Source: Tamarix chinensis (Eukaryota > Streptophyta > Magnoliopsida > Caryophyllales > Tamaricaceae). Taken from it: a stretch of DNA of 64,000 nt. Under the pieces are notes generated by a model. That model worked only from the letters and a program-made list of their open reading frames with translations. It was not told the origin of the DNA and searched no databases. Position numbers and translations under genes: made by a program. The stretch covers positions 7,476,501-7,540,500 of the forward strand of contig CM060173.1 in assembly GCA_030549775.1 (NCBI GenBank). The letters run 5' to 3'. Numbering within the stretch: the first letter of the stretch is position 1; the number at the start of each line of letters is the position of its first letter. Positions 24,476 through 38,595 of the stretch are shown here, piece by piece.

Positions 24476-26428
24476 CACTACAAAAAAAAACTCATTTTTA
24501 GTAACGATGATTTTTGTTGCTAAAGATAAAAATTTGTTACAAAAAAATATATATAGCAGTGACATTGTTTTGTTTTGGGGTCACTATGCATCATAGGTTT
24601 GCAAAAAAATAAAATAAATAAAGCAACAACAATAGTCGTCGTAAAAAAGTAATTAAATGCAACATAAATTATTATTGCCAAATAAATATCATTGCAATAC
24701 ATCACTTCACCTAACTATATGTGTTTATATATTTCAACGAATTTTATCGTTGTGAAATATTGATCCTACTTCAGCAACAATTTATATCGTTACAAAAACA
24801 TATAATTAGTAATTACTTTTGTCATTGCAAATTATGTCTTTGCTAAAGCTTGTTATTTACAACAACAAAAGTTGTTGCAAAAAAAATAGTATATTATAAC
24901 AATAATATTTTTCATTGCAAAAAAATTGATATACTTTAGGAATACAAAATTACAAAACACCCCTATTTGATATGACTACATAAGGGCCACCTGACAGTAC
25001 CTAAGACTCACAAATTTGTATCACCCTAAGTTAAAATGGCCACACGGGGTCACTTGTAGCCACTTAGGCCTACAAGAGCTATGAGGGTTGTCGTGGATTA
25101 CTTTTGGATTGATCGGCTAGGCCTATAAATCAACATAAGTCATTTTAGAAACTTTCTAGGAGGGTCATCTATCCTAATAATTACTTCACGGTAAGCACCC
25201 TTAACTACGGAGTTCTTAGGATGGAATCACCAAAAGGATAGTAAGTATATTGATATAAGTAATCATTTCAATCCTTATAGCACTCCACCCAATTTGGGTG
25301 TATTACATTTTATCTTTGTAAAAAAAATATATGAATCCAACAATAAATTCATTGCCAAAATTTAAACTTAAAACTTCAACAATTATCTTTGTCATTGCAA
25401 AAACATACAATTGTAGTGATACGATAACTTATTTAAACACCGTTGAATAAATGACCTATCAAACCTCTAATTGATGTCCATAAATAACCAAAATATGTAT
25501 AAATGCTTCTTAACATATATATCAAGAAAAATATATCAAATTGAACAAAAGCTTATCGGAATTATGCTTGGCAATTAGGGCTTTTGATTGTGTTGACGGA
25601 CGTCGAGACAAATTGGTCTGTCCCATCAATATAATTAGATGAGCTTAACACAATGGAGGCAAGATTGGGAGTTAGAGAAGGTAGTGACAATAAAGTATAG
25701 ATATTGCAATAAAATTGTTGATAATTTATTTTTTCGTTACAACAACTTGTCATTGTGTTAAAATAATCTAAATATTTGTAACAAGTATAGTCATTGCAAT
25801 AAATTCACTCAATATTTTGGTATAAAAAAACTCGTTGCAAAAATATTTTGTATACTGTAACATATAAATATCATTAAAAATAAACCATCACATATATTGC
25901 AACGACAAATGTTGTTGCAAAACATTTATAAAACATGTAAATGTCATTACATTAAAATAAACTAAATATTTGTAATAAGTATAGTCATTGCAATAAATTC
26001 AATCAATATTTTTTAACAAAAAACAGTTGCTGCAAAAGAATTTTGTATATTACACTATATAAATGTCGTAAATAAACCATCGCATATATTGCAATGATAA
26101 ATATTGTTGCAAAACATATAAATTTCATTACACTGAAATAATCTAAATATTTACAATAATTATAGTCATTGCAATAGATTTAATCAACATTTTTCAATAA
26201 AAAATGTTGTTGCAAAAATATTTTATATATTATAACATATAAATATCGTTGCAAATAAACCATCATATATATTGCAACGACAAATATCATTTCAAAATAT
26301 TTCCTAATAATCACCATATAAATGAATTATTTTTAGCAACAAGTTTTTACAACGTCATAAAATTATTGTTGCCAAAAAAAATTCACAACAACAAAGTGTT
26401 GTTGCTATATAAGATTTTTCTTGTAATG
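24476..26428. mobile_element. non-autonomous CACTA element, 1.95 kb
   Basis: Starts CACTACAAAAAAAAACTCAT and ends ATTTTTCTTGTAATG, the inverted counterpart with one change from TAGTG. The flanking triplets are ACT and AGT, an imperfect 3-bp duplication. The subterminal parts are packed with short direct and inverted TTGTTGC / GCAACGA motifs, as is typical of CACTA elements, where such motifs bind the element's own DNA-binding protein. No transposase frame exists, so it could only have moved with help from another element. The middle (about 24955-25310) has a different composition and no recognisable content. Confidence 0.75.
25740..26300. repeat. tandem array inside the CACTA element
   Basis: Three units start with TAGTCATTGCAATA at about 25788, 25982 and 26163, period 181-194 bases. 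Each contains an ACAACGAC- or TTGCAACGACAAAT-type box and a GTTGTTGCAAAA-type box in inverted relation. Units differ by substitutions and small gaps. Confidence 0.8.
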
Positions 26429-27239
26429 AGTTCTTCGTACTCTATTAGGGGGTGCACACACTTAAGAACAGGATGATCGAGGTGGTAATTCTTCTGACTT
26501 TTATTATCCTCTTTGGAGTGTGTCCAGTGGGATGACCCACGTATGATTACTAATAATCCTATGGTTGGTGGTAGTCATTAGACTTTAATTTTTCAAGTAA
26601 CCTCTTGGTTGGTTTACCCATTTAAATAATTGGAGGTTATATTCACCTAAAGTAATGATTAATACTTAGATGTTTTATTTATTCCCATTTGATTTTCTTA
26701 TACTATTGGTGGGTTTGAGTGTGTATAATACACACACACACACCGACACCCACCCACACCCCTCTATATTATATTCCATTGTACTTAAGTGTTATTTAGT
26801 TATTTCCTTAGCAAATGTGTTACATATTTTAAATGGGGCTACAATGATCCATGATTTACATGGTGAGTAGATAACCTAGTGTAAATTGAGTAGGAATGTG
26901 TTCAAGGTTTAATGATGTACATGAAAGGAAAAAATGAGATTGATGGTAATTTTTAGACTATTATTTATCTCTAATGATTTCTTTTATAGAACTCGATTGT
27001 ATTACTCTTTTCCTTTCCACTTTATATTCAATATGTTTTTTTGAGTTTATTAGATTTTTTTTGAGTTGGCAATAAAGTTTGATGTAATTTTTTTTAACTT
27101 TCCTTAGCGACTAATGTAAGTAGAATAACGATGTCTACTTACACTAGTTGTGATGACAATATTCTCAATATATTTTGCTTCCACATATATTTTCACTTAT
27201 TTATCTAGTGGATTAGTTTTGAAAAATAGGGGTGTTACA
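26429..27239 (+). mobile_element. 3' part of a family B LTR, cut by the CACTA element
   Basis: Carries the family-B phrase TATTAGGGGGTGCACACACTT (26443) and ends in GGGGTGTTACA at 27239, preceded by a TTTTGCTTCC block in the place it has in family A. The piece to the left of the CACTA element (about 24361-24475) may belong to the same LTR. The CA end is followed by ATAAT. Confidence 0.55.
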
Positions 27240-27663
27240 ATAATAATGTTTAATAAACTAAAAAAATTCAAACTAAATGAAATCATAGAAAAGAAAAACA
27301 CTTACTACTACCAAACACCATGAAAATACAATTAATAATTACAATTGAAAATTATAAATAAGACCAAAACAATAAAGAGAAATCTCAAAAGGAGGGTCGC
27401 TTCTCTTATGCTTCCCCACCATGCATATTATCTACACCTTTAATAGATCAATACTTAGTTAGTGCTAGGTTATATGGTCACCATGTACATCATGGACCAT
27501 TGTAATCATATTTAAAAAACATAATAATTTAGTTAGATGAACAATTAAGTAAAGTATAAATGAATGTTATATAGAAGTATATATATTAATGCATATACAC
27601 ACACCATCAAATAAGAAAACCACATTAGAGAAAATATCTGATTATTAATCTTTACTTTATATG
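27240..27663. other. AT-rich spacer, nothing recognised
   Basis: AT-rich sequence between an LTR end at 27239 and the start of LTR A3. A few GC-richer phrases around 27390-27500. No frame or repeat boundary. Confidence 0.5.
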
Positions 27664-28604
27664 TGAAATGCCCCAAAAACTATTTTTATAATTTATAGCT
27701 AATTAAGAATTTATTATAAAATTAATTAAATAAATTATTTTTATTAAAATAAGAGGGAATAAATAGGGCCAAATTAATAGGAATGTTATAAATAATTTAA
27801 TTGGAGAAAATTAGAGTGATTTGCTAATTAAAATATAATTTATGAAAAAAAAATTTAAAATCCTAAATTATAATAAAAAGGAATTTAAATATTATTTTAT
27901 TTAAATATTATTATTTTTAAATATCCTAAATTTTTAAAATAATCTAAATAACCCCACCCAACTATTTTTCTTTTTCCCCTTTTCTTTCTTCTTTTTCTTT
28001 TCTTTTTCTTCTTTTCTCTTTCTTTCTTCTTCTTTTCTTTTTCTTCTCCTTTCCAATTTGGGCTCATCCGTGACTCAAATCTCTCTTTTTCATCTTTCTT
28101 CTTCGGCGGCCAGACACGCCGCATTTTTCCTCTCCCCCGACTCGGGCCTACCTTCTCATGGTCCAATCCTTCCTTTCCTTTCTTCCTCTTTTAGTGCAAC
28201 CTAGTACCTTGCATTTTGTTTAATTTCCAGCCAAATGGTTTGGTTCTTCCTCTTATTTCCTTTTCTCCCTTGCCACCCAGTCCACGCCCTATCTCCTTCT
28301 TCCTCCTTCTTCATCTTTCTTCTTCCCTCCAACATCAACCTACAACTACGGCGCCCCTAGATCTTTGGTTTTCAACCGCCTATCACCTCATTGACCTGCC
28401 ATTTTGCTTCTCCCTCTTCCCTCCTGACTCTTTGGCTATTTTGACCTAGCCACACCTCCCCTTTTCTCGAGTAGTTCCTCCTATTACTACATAACACCTT
28501 GCTGTGTTTTTCTTGAATTTCACCAGCAACTGTCACTACTGGTGAGCCTAACTAACCTGCCCTATTACCTTATCACTCCCCAGACCTTATCCTCTCCTTT
28601 AAAC

Positions 28605-28615
28605 CATATAAATAC
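28605..28615 (+). promoter_or_regulatory. TATA box of LTR A3
   Basis: CATATAAATACC, followed about 25 bases later by CCTAGAATAGAGCC, a plausible transcription start region. Copies A4 (41773-41782, minus) and A5 (40335-40344, minus) have matching motifs. Confidence 0.65.
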
Positions 28616-28639
28616 CCCCTACCCAGCCTAGAATAGAGC

Positions 28640-29235
28640 CTTTCCCCAAAACCCAGAATTTCTTCCCATGTGTGCCGCCGCAACTTCAGACACTTCATCC
28701 GCCACCGTCGGCCAACACCGCTACCCTCTCTACCCACCCAAGTAATCCTTGCACCACCATCTGACTAACTAAATCACCCACAATCCTCAATTTTCCCAAC
28801 ACAAGCCACCTCTGTTATGCAACGTCTTCTTCCTAATCAGCGCTTACTTCCACCTCCGCCACCCTTCGCACCACCATTAGCTACCTCTCCTGCCATAACC
28901 ATTGCCCCCTACACTTCCCAATCTCTTTTGCAGACTCCCCTCTATCTTCCTCTACCTTCCTTTTTGTCTTCCTCCCTCTTCTCATCTCTTTCTCTCCATC
29001 TTCCATTTTTGGCCATCGTCGTCGCCGTGTGCCGCCACCTTTGGCTAGGCTACCACCCTCATTATGTTCCTCTCCTTCCAGACAACCATAATCACCCCTA
29101 CTTCCACCCTCCTTCTCCCTCTCTTTTTTCCAGCTCTCAACTTTTTCCCTTTTCTTCTCTTTTTTCGGCCACTGCCGCCACCACCGTGTATCACCGCCGG
29201 CACCACTTATCACCACCAGCATAAGGTGGAACCCT
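28640..29235 (+). other. Pro/Ser-rich open leader in LTR A3
   Basis: CT-rich region with a 135-codon frame (28817-29224) of Pro, Ser, Leu and His composition. It corresponds in place to the leader frames of A2 and A5. The frames are not obviously the same protein between copies, which argues against strong coding selection. Confidence 0.4.
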
Positions 29236-29289
29236 AAACCTTATCAACCCTTTTACCCTATTTTTACAAGCTTTATTTTATTTTATTTC

Positions 29290-30000
<711 letters not shown>

Positions 30001-31464
30001 AATTAAATCTTCAAACCCTTATATCATCAACTTTTACAATATTACTATTATTTCTTATATTTCTAGTCAAATTTAGTGATTAGTTAATGATTTTTATTAT
30101 TTTATCAAAGACCTAATTTTAGAATAAATTAGGAATAATAGTATTTTTAATAAGAGTGAATCTAATTTTTAGTTTTTTCGTCATATAAGTGAGACCAGTT
30201 AAAGTCCTAAGGAGGCGTAGGAGCATGCTCCAAAACTGGTGTCCTTTTAGGTAAGAGTGTAACTAAGGCCATATGTGTGTTGACATGCATTATATGCTTT
30301 GTATGCTATGTATTATATTTTTATCATTATAATTATTTTGTGTGTGGTATGGTGTGGAATTGAAGGATGTTCATGTGCTATTATATGGCATGTGTATTAT
30401 GTATATGTAATGAAATATTGTGGTATGTGATGTTATGGTTTGTGACCCTTTAAACATGCATGTGAGGGTGTATAAAAGTGTTATTGTGTTGGAAAAAGGT
30501 TGAAAACGGAAAAAGGGAAATAAGTTAACTAAGGGGGAGTCAGTTGACCAAAGGAAAATAAGTTAGCCATGGGATGTAAGTTGACCTAAATATGTTACTA
30601 ATCCATCAATGGAAGAAGAATAAGGGTAAAAGTAAAATGAAGGAATGGGATAATCTAAACTAGGGTTTTGTATGGATGGACTTAGGGTCTTACATGGCAG
30701 ATTCTATGGTGTTGCATGGGAGGATCTAATCTAGGGTTTTGTATGGATGGATCTAGGGTTTTGCATGGATGAATCTAGGGTTTGTATGGGTAAATTTAGG
30801 GTTTCACATGGGAGTTTTAGGGTTTAGCATGAAAAGTTTGAAAGGTTGCACGGGATGTGTAAAGCTTGCATAGGAATGAAATTTATGTATGGAAAGTTGA
30901 TTTGGGGTGTGAGGAAGGTAATGTAAGTGTTTTTTGGGTGTTTGAACACTTTAGATGAAAAATAGTACGTAGAGTAACATAAGGGTACGTGGGAGACCGA
31001 GCTAGGGTTTGATATGGACAATTAAGGTTTGGTGTGGCTAATTAGGGTTTTTTTGGTAGCACGTGTACTTGGTGATTAAAGTGTAATGATGAGGGTGGAA
31101 TATATGAGTTGTAATGTATGGATTGTTAAAGATAATTTGAGTTATGTAAGGTGGATTAGGATGGGCCACTTAGGCCTAAATTAGAGTTTCTGGGGAAAAC
31201 CTTAGAGTAAGGAAATAAGTGGATTTGGAGGTGTGTAGTAAGGGGCCTTGACCCACATATTTCAATGTTGAAGTTCTAGTAAGAGTTTGAGTATAGAGGA
31301 AAGGTTGTTGGGCAAGTTAGGAGGCGCAAGGTTATCGTGATATGGTATGGGTCATTTAGAGGATAAGCGTATAGGGAGTGAGTCATACATGTCTAGGGCA
31401 AAGTTTCTGAATAAGACACTGTAATATATTAATCATTTAAAGAGGAAGATTTTTGAGACAAGCC

Positions 31465-31815
31465 CAAACCGGTCCATCGGTGAATAATAGTTGTTAGGGT
31501 ATCTTGCCCTATATGTGACCAATCCATCGACGAATAATAGTGGTCAGGCATTGTACTTGTGCATTTTCGGTCCACTAGCTATAATAATGAGGGATTCTGT
31601 ACTCAACAAAATGAACATATTTGTACTAAGATATGGGAAAGACACTAAGTACTTACAGTGAAACACCATGAGAATCAAGGCCATACCGGTACACCGGTGA
31701 ATAATAGTGGTCAGGGGATTTATGCCCTATGTAAGACCGATCTACCGACAAATAATAATGGTCAGGTGCATTATGTCCTGTGCGTTTCCGGTCTACCGGC
31801 TATAATAGTGGGGTT
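31465..31815 (+). repeat. CCACCGG-type array in LTR A3
   Basis: Six units of the CCGGTCCAtCGGtGAATAATAG type with the same spacing as in A1, partly decayed at the central CG. Confidence 0.8.
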
Positions 31816-32294
31816 CCCGTACTCACATAGATTTAATAAAAACCATGGTGTGAAATGACTTCCGATAAGAGATTAATTTAGTAATTAATCCGAATTATAA
31901 ATGGACCTTTGTATATCTTCTTGAATGATAGTATACCATTATATATCATGTTGGACTTTATTATCTTTTATTATTCTGTATGGTTTATATGATTTTGTGT
32001 GTTGGCCTTAGTGCACGGTTAACTTACTTAGTACGTATCATACTAATCACTCCTTTCATAGGTAATGCTCATTCCCACGAGTAGAAAATCCTTCTAACTT
32101 TGTGCAGGTGGGCAAGGCATTAGATAGGGTTGAGTGTTGAGCATGTTTTTGGCTCCAAGTTCAAGAGTGGCATGGCTGGATTCACTCTTTATGTGATTTT
32201 ATCTCCTTTTGTTATATTCTTTTGTATTGGATATATCCTTTATGGTTTATTATTATTTTATTAAGTGTGTACACCTTTTAATAGGTTCTAGAGT

Positions 32295-32546
32295 AGTCTA
32301 AAGAGTAGATGTGAAGCCTTAACCATACACAATTGGAATATACATAAATAGCCGCAGAAGAAATGAAACGATATTACTGATGTCCATGTTTAGGTGATTA
32401 AACCTGAAGGACCCAAATCCTATTTTATATTCCACTTTAAGTTATGGTGTTTTACTTTAATGTAATCACACAATCAACCACATTAACTCCACTTCATCCA
32501 ATTTTCATGATAAGTAACTTTCCTAATTTCAATAGGAACTTACTTA
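32295..32546. other. older flank of LTR A4, unassigned
   Basis: About 250 bases that continued directly into 42325 before LTR A4 arrived. A GCCGCAGAAG phrase recalls the GCGGAAGC of LTR ends, but no family can be assigned. Confidence 0.35.
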
Positions 32547-32551
32547 CTTGG
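32547..32551. repeat. target-site duplication of LTR A4 (left copy, CTTGG)
   Basis: CTTGG directly before the LTR start. The identical pentamer follows the LTR end at 42320-42324. Confidence 0.9.
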
Positions 32552-33284
32552 TATAATACCCCAAAATTTACTATTTTATTTTACGGAAGCAATAAATTTA
32601 AAACCTGTAAATTTTGGGAATGCTACTGCCGCATTTAGTACTAGATTGGTTCACTCCTACCGTTCCAATACTAAGTGCTAAGGTTAAAAAGGATTTTTTT
32701 CAAACTAAAATTAATAGTTAAACCAATAGTTAATAAAAAGAAAAACTAGAAGAAGAGTCATAACATAGAAATCATAGTATGCATAAAAAGTTTACATAAC
32801 CCAAAGTACGAAATAAAAATTCCTCGAAAGGAATAATGTCTACAAATGATAAAGTTTAATTATGGAAAATCCAATATAGAAAAGAAATAACATAAAGAAA
32901 TATAATGACATAAAGAGAGAATCCGGGCATGCCACTCCTGATCTTCGAGCCAAACACATGCTCAACATTTAGCCCACATGATGCCTTATGAATATCGAAG
33001 GCATCGAAATATGCATCACCCACCTACACAAAGTCAAAAGGACCTTTTGCTCATGGGAATAAGCAGTAACCATGAAAAGGGTGATCAGTATGCTACATAC
33101 TAAGTGAGTTACCATGCACTAAGGACAACATATAAAAGCACATAATCCAAGTAGGATCATAAAACAACATACGATCACTTCAGATAAATAATAAATAAAG
33201 GCCATTTATAATCATGATTAATTGCTTAATTGATCTCTTATAGATACTCATTACACACCATACTCTTTATCAAGTCCATGTGAG

Positions 33285-33640
33285 CATGGGAACCCCACTA
33301 TTATAGTCGGTTAACCAAAAACACATAGGGTACAATGCACCTGACCATTATTATTTGCTGGTGGATCGATCTCACATAAGGCATAAAGCTCTTAACCACT
33401 ATTATTCGCTGGTGGACCAGTTTGGCCCCAACTCTCATGGTATTTCACTGTAAGTATTTAGTGCCTTTCACATGCCTTAGCACAATTATGTTTGGTTTGT
33501 TGAGTAAGAAATCCCCTACTATTATAGTCGATGGACCAAAAACACAAAGGGCACAATGCACTTGACCACTATTATTCACCGGTGGACTGATCACATATAA
33601 GGCAAGATGCCCTGACAACTATTATTTGCTAGTGGACTGG
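33285..33640 (-). repeat. CCACCGG-type array in LTR A4
   Basis: At least five units of the CCACTATTAT..(C/T)GGTGGA type, partly decayed, in the same position as in the other giant LTR copies. Confidence 0.8.
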
Positions 33641-35399
33641 TCTGGGTACGGCTCAACAATCTTCCAATTTAAATGATTAATGTCTTATAGTGTCTTATTC
33701 ATAAGCTTCACCCTAGACATGCATTACTCACTCTTTCTACGCCTATCCTCCAACGGACCTGTCCTATATCATGAGATCCCTGCACCTTTTAACTTGTCCC
33801 CAACATCCTTTTCTTCATACCCTAGGTCACACTAATGGCCCAGTTCCTAAGTGTATGGATTAAAGCCCAACACCATACACCTTGAAGTCCACTCACTACC
33901 TCACTCTAGGGTTTTCTTCATAAATCCTAATTTAAGCTTATGTGGCCCATCATACTCCACTTCACAAACCCAAACTATTTTAACACCCCACATATCATAA
34001 CTCTTTAATTCGATCCTCAACATCTTACCTTACTCACTAAGTACACGTGTGATCACGAAAACCCCAAGTAGCCACACCAAACTCTAGCTTCCTCATGTCC
34101 ACATGTGACCCCTCCATTTCTCACATTCCACTTCTTATTTTTTTTTCTATGCCAATCATAATCATCTTCGTTTGATAATTACCATCATCCTCTCGTACTC
34201 CACTCACCCTCATTTATTTTTCATTTTTACCACCTTCTCATATTAGGGTTTTTCCTTCGAACCCTAGATCAATCTCCTATATACCCTTATACTATCCTAT
34301 GTACTATTTTTCACCCAAAGCCTCCAAACCCTAGAGCAACTCTTCCATTACCTTCCTTACATCCCAAGATAACTTTTCATACGTAAATTTTACTCCCATG
34401 TAGACACTAATCTTCCCATGCAAACCTTCGAAATTTCTTATGCAAAACCCCATACTCTCATATAAACCCTAAATTCTCCCCTACAAAACTCTAGATTCTC
34501 CTATACAAAAACATAGATTAGATTCTCCCATACAATACCATATATTATATTCTCTCATACAAAACTCTAGATTCTCCCATACAAAACTATAGATTATATC
34601 CTCTCATGTAACACCATAGATTAGATTCTCCCATACAAAACCATAGATTTTCTCATATAAAACCTTAGATACTTCCATACAAAACCATATATTTGATTCC
34701 CCCATACAAAACCACAAATTAAATTCTCCCATTCCTTCATTTTACTTTCACCCCTATTATTCTTCCACTGATGGTTCGTTAAAATATTTAAGTCAACTCA
34801 CATCCCTAGGTCAACTTATTTCCCTTTGGTCAACTTACTCCCCTTTGGTCAACTTACTTCCTATTTTCCTTTTTCATCCTTTCCCCCCCCCACACAATAC
34901 CACATTAAACATCCTTACATGCATGTCTTAAAGGGTCACAATACATTACATCTCATTCCACAACATATCACCACATATACATAATCACACATACCATATA
35001 AAAGCACCTAAGCATACCTCAACTCCAAGCCACATCATACATGAAATAGATATAACGATAAGTATAAGATACATAAAACATCATGATACATGGCATACAA
35101 GGCACATAAGTCACATAAGTAACATAATACACATAAATCCTTAGTTACACCCTTATGTAATACGACATTGGTCTTGGAGAACGCTCCTACACATCCTTAG
35201 GATTTTTGACTAGTCTCACCTATAAGAGGAAAAAACTAAATATTAGATTCTCTCCTACCAAAAATACTATTGTCTCCTAATTTATTCTAAGATTAGGGCT
35301 TTAGATAAAATAATAATATAATGATAATAATTATAACATTAATTAATTACTAATGTTGCTATAGATAGAAGTAATAATAGTAATATTGTAAAGGTTGAT

Positions 35400-35476
35400 A
35401 ATGTAAGGTTTCAAGATTTTACCCTAATAATAATAATGATACTAAAAAAATAATGATGATAATAATAATAATGATG

Positions 35477-35511
<35 letters not shown>

Positions 35512-35540
35512 GATAATAATAATAATTATTATTATTATAT
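35400..35540. repeat. (AAT)n/(GAT)n microsatellite in LTR A4
   Basis: Imperfect AATAATGAT triplets with a purer AAT run at about 35476-35510. Much shorter than the tract in A5 (1.3 kb) and A3 (0.7 kb). Confidence 0.9.
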
Positions 35541-35915
35541 ATTTGAAATAGTGGAAATATAATAAAATTAAATAAATAAAGATTGTATAAATAGTGTTTA
35601 AGGGTTGAGAGGGTTTAGGGTACTACCTTGGGTTGGTGGATATAGGCAACACAAATGGTGATGCACGACAGTGGTAGCGGTGGCTGGAAAAATAGAAGAA
35701 AAGAGAGATAGTTGAGTGTTGGGAAAAGGAGAGGGAAAAAGAGGGTGGGAGTTGGGGTGTTTATGGTTGCCTAGATGGAGAGGAGTAGAATGAGGGTGAT
35801 GGAGCAGCCAAAGGTGGTGGCACACGACAGTAGTTGTGGTGGCCAAAAGTGGAGGAAAGAGAGAAAGAGAGGAGGAGGAGGGGGAAAGAGGAAAAGAAGG
35901 GTAGGGGAGGTAGAG

Positions 35916-35920
35916 GAAGG
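35916..35920. repeat. target-site duplication of LTR A5 (left copy, GAAGG)
   Basis: GAAGG before A5. The second copy is at 41447-41451. Removing A5 and one copy restores a continuous A4 leader. Confidence 0.93.
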
Positions 35921-36664
35921 TGTAACACCCCCAAATTTACTACTGAAAATTTTGTTTAAATCAAAAGTTTTAGCGGAAGCAAGAGAATTAAAACCGTAAA
36001 CTCAGGGGCATTACCGCCACACTTAGTACCAGATCGATCCGCAACTACCGACCCGATACTAAGTGCTAAGGCTAGAAAGAATAAAACCAGAACAACCATT
36101 CGTAAAGCACAAGTTTTACAGAATCAGAGTGCGAAGGTCAAATGTTACAATCCAAGATACCATTGAAAAAGTCCATGTATCAGCGTACTTAAGATAACGG
36201 AAATATAAGGTATGATAAAACCCTTGAAAATTTAAAAACACACTTGTAACCTCCAAGGACAATACGATTTAAGCCAAAACAATTCCGAAGGGTGAATATC
36301 CGGACTACTTACTCACTCAAGTCAAGCATTCTATCCCAAAAGTAGTAACTGACCAAAACCTGCACAAGGGTCTGCTCCCCACCATCGGTGGATCATCACA
36401 GGACCCGGTCAACCAAGGTAGTATCAGTACGGGTCCAGTACTGAGTAAGGGCGTAGACGCTAAGGCCAAGCATACAATCACAACACGTAGGCTACATGAC
36501 ACAATCATAAAAGTAACATGCAATAACACACAAGATACATGCTCAATGCGTCAACCACACACCAGGATGAGTAAGCGGAAAGCTGATTCATGCTTGTTCT
36601 ATGTCCGTCATTTCTTATTATGATAATAATCTCTTTTCACACATTCTTTATTTAAACCTGTAAG

Positions 36665-36990
36665 CACGGGGACCCCACTATTATAGTCGGTGGACCGAAA
36701 ATCAACACCCAGGGCACAAGCCTCTGGCCACTATTATAGCCGGTGGACCGAAAATCAACACCCAGGGCAAACGCCTCTGGCCACTATTCTAACCGGTGGA
36801 ATGGACTGGCCCCGCACTTACATGGTGTTCCGCTGTAAGTGATCAGTATCTTTCCCGTGGGTTAACTTATTCGTTTGGGTCTGTCGAGCCCGAATCCCCC
36901 ACTATTATAGCCGGTGGACCGAAAATACACACCCAGGGCAGAACACCTCTGGCCACTATTTTAACCGGTGGAACGGACTGGGACGGGCTC
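36665..36990 (-). repeat. CCACCGG array in LTR A5
   Basis: CCACTATTATAGCCGGTGGA and CCACTATTtTAACCGGTGGA units alternate, separated by CCAGGGCA..GCCTCTGG. Best preserved of the copies, with CG pairs intact. Confidence 0.92.
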
Positions 36991-38249
36991 ATCAGTCTTT
37001 CACTTTATGTAATTAATGTCTTATTCATATCTTATTGAATCACATCATGTCCTTGACATGCATAAATCATTCACTACATACTTTACACATCACAAACAAT
37101 AAAATTCCACATTCATAACTATACTTTACTCAATAATACACATACTAACACCAAACAACTCTAAACAGCCATACGAACCATGATTGTCCACACCAGGCCA
37201 TGGTTAACCACTCTTAACCTTATTTGACCATAACAACCATAATACCATCACGAAAACCCTAATACCACCATAAGCCATTTACACCACCAAGTAATCATTA
37301 ATACCACTATATAAACCCTAATACCACCTTGCAAACCCTAATACCACCATAAGCCATCATTAATACCACTATATAAACCCCAATACCACCTTGCAAACCC
37401 TAATACCACCATAAGCCATTAATACCACCAAGTAATCATTAATACCACCTTACAACCCTAATACTATCTTGCAACCCTAATACCACCATACCAACCATAA
37501 CACCGCCATGCAACCCTAATACCGCAATACCACCCATAATATCACCAAGCAAACCCAAACTTCCCTATGCAACCTTAGTTTATACCCACCCTTTTGTTTA
37601 TTTAATTCCACCTTCTCCTCATTATCTCACAAATGGTGAATTCCTTAGGTCGTCTATACCTTGTTTAGCCAACATACTTCCCTTTGGTTATTCTAACCGC
37701 TTATTTTTCTTTTCAAGTCCCCCACTTCACCACACTCCCTCACATAACCCAACATGCATGACATAGGGTCACATCACATCACATCACATCATCCTTGTTC
37801 CACAACATATTAGTACACAAAGACGAGAACACGGGGACGTACCTCGGTTCCATGCTACGCTACACAAATACACAGATAATATACAGGATTATAGCATACA
37901 ACCACACAAAGCATACAAGACACTTAAAACATGCAGTGCACACAAGTGGCCTTAGTTACGTCCTTACCTAAATCGGCGCCGGGCTTGGAGCACACTCCTA
38001 TACCTCCGGTGGTTTGACCCGGTTCACCTATAAGAGGGAAATACTTAGGGTTAATCTCCCTCTACCGGACTTATCAAAATTCCTATCTTACCCCTATCAT
38101 GGCCTAATGCTAAGGCTAATATTAGTGACGGGGTTTATAAATAAAGGGTAGGTTATTACTACTCTTACGATAGCTTAAACGGATTATCGCTACCTAAAGT
38201 AGATTTTAGCAAATCCAGAATATTAAGGTGAGGGTTTTAATATCATTAA

Positions 38250-38467
38250 TAGTAATTACCAATAATACCAACCATAATAAGAATACTACTTATAAAAATA
38301 GTGCTCATAATAAAAATCACACTAACTATAATGATAATCATGATGATAATAATAATTGAGATCATAGTAGCATTAGTGATAGTAATATTACCGATAATAA
38401 TAAAACACTAACACAACCATAATCATTCAAATGACAATATCAATAATAATGATACTAATAATAATAA

Positions 38468-38523
<56 letters not shown>

Positions 38524-38555
38524 ATAAAAGTAGAGGGAGTAGTAGTAATGAAAAC

Positions 38556-38595
<40 letters not shown>

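Noticed and set aside
26725..26760. Short CA repeats (also at 20650 and 10350) as regulatory sites
   Set aside because: Too short and interrupted, common in plant intergenic DNA.
32295..32550. Continuation of LTR A3 up to its end before LTR A4
   Set aside because: The sequence does not follow A1, A4 or A5 ends and no GGGGTGTTACA is present. A3 is truncated here instead.
37240..37560. Possible interstitial telomere repeat (AACCCTAA phrases, also at 63825-64000)
   Set aside because: The CCCTAA-like bases sit inside longer 20-30-base units (CCCTAATACCACC..) at a fixed LTR position. There is no uninterrupted CCCTAAA array.
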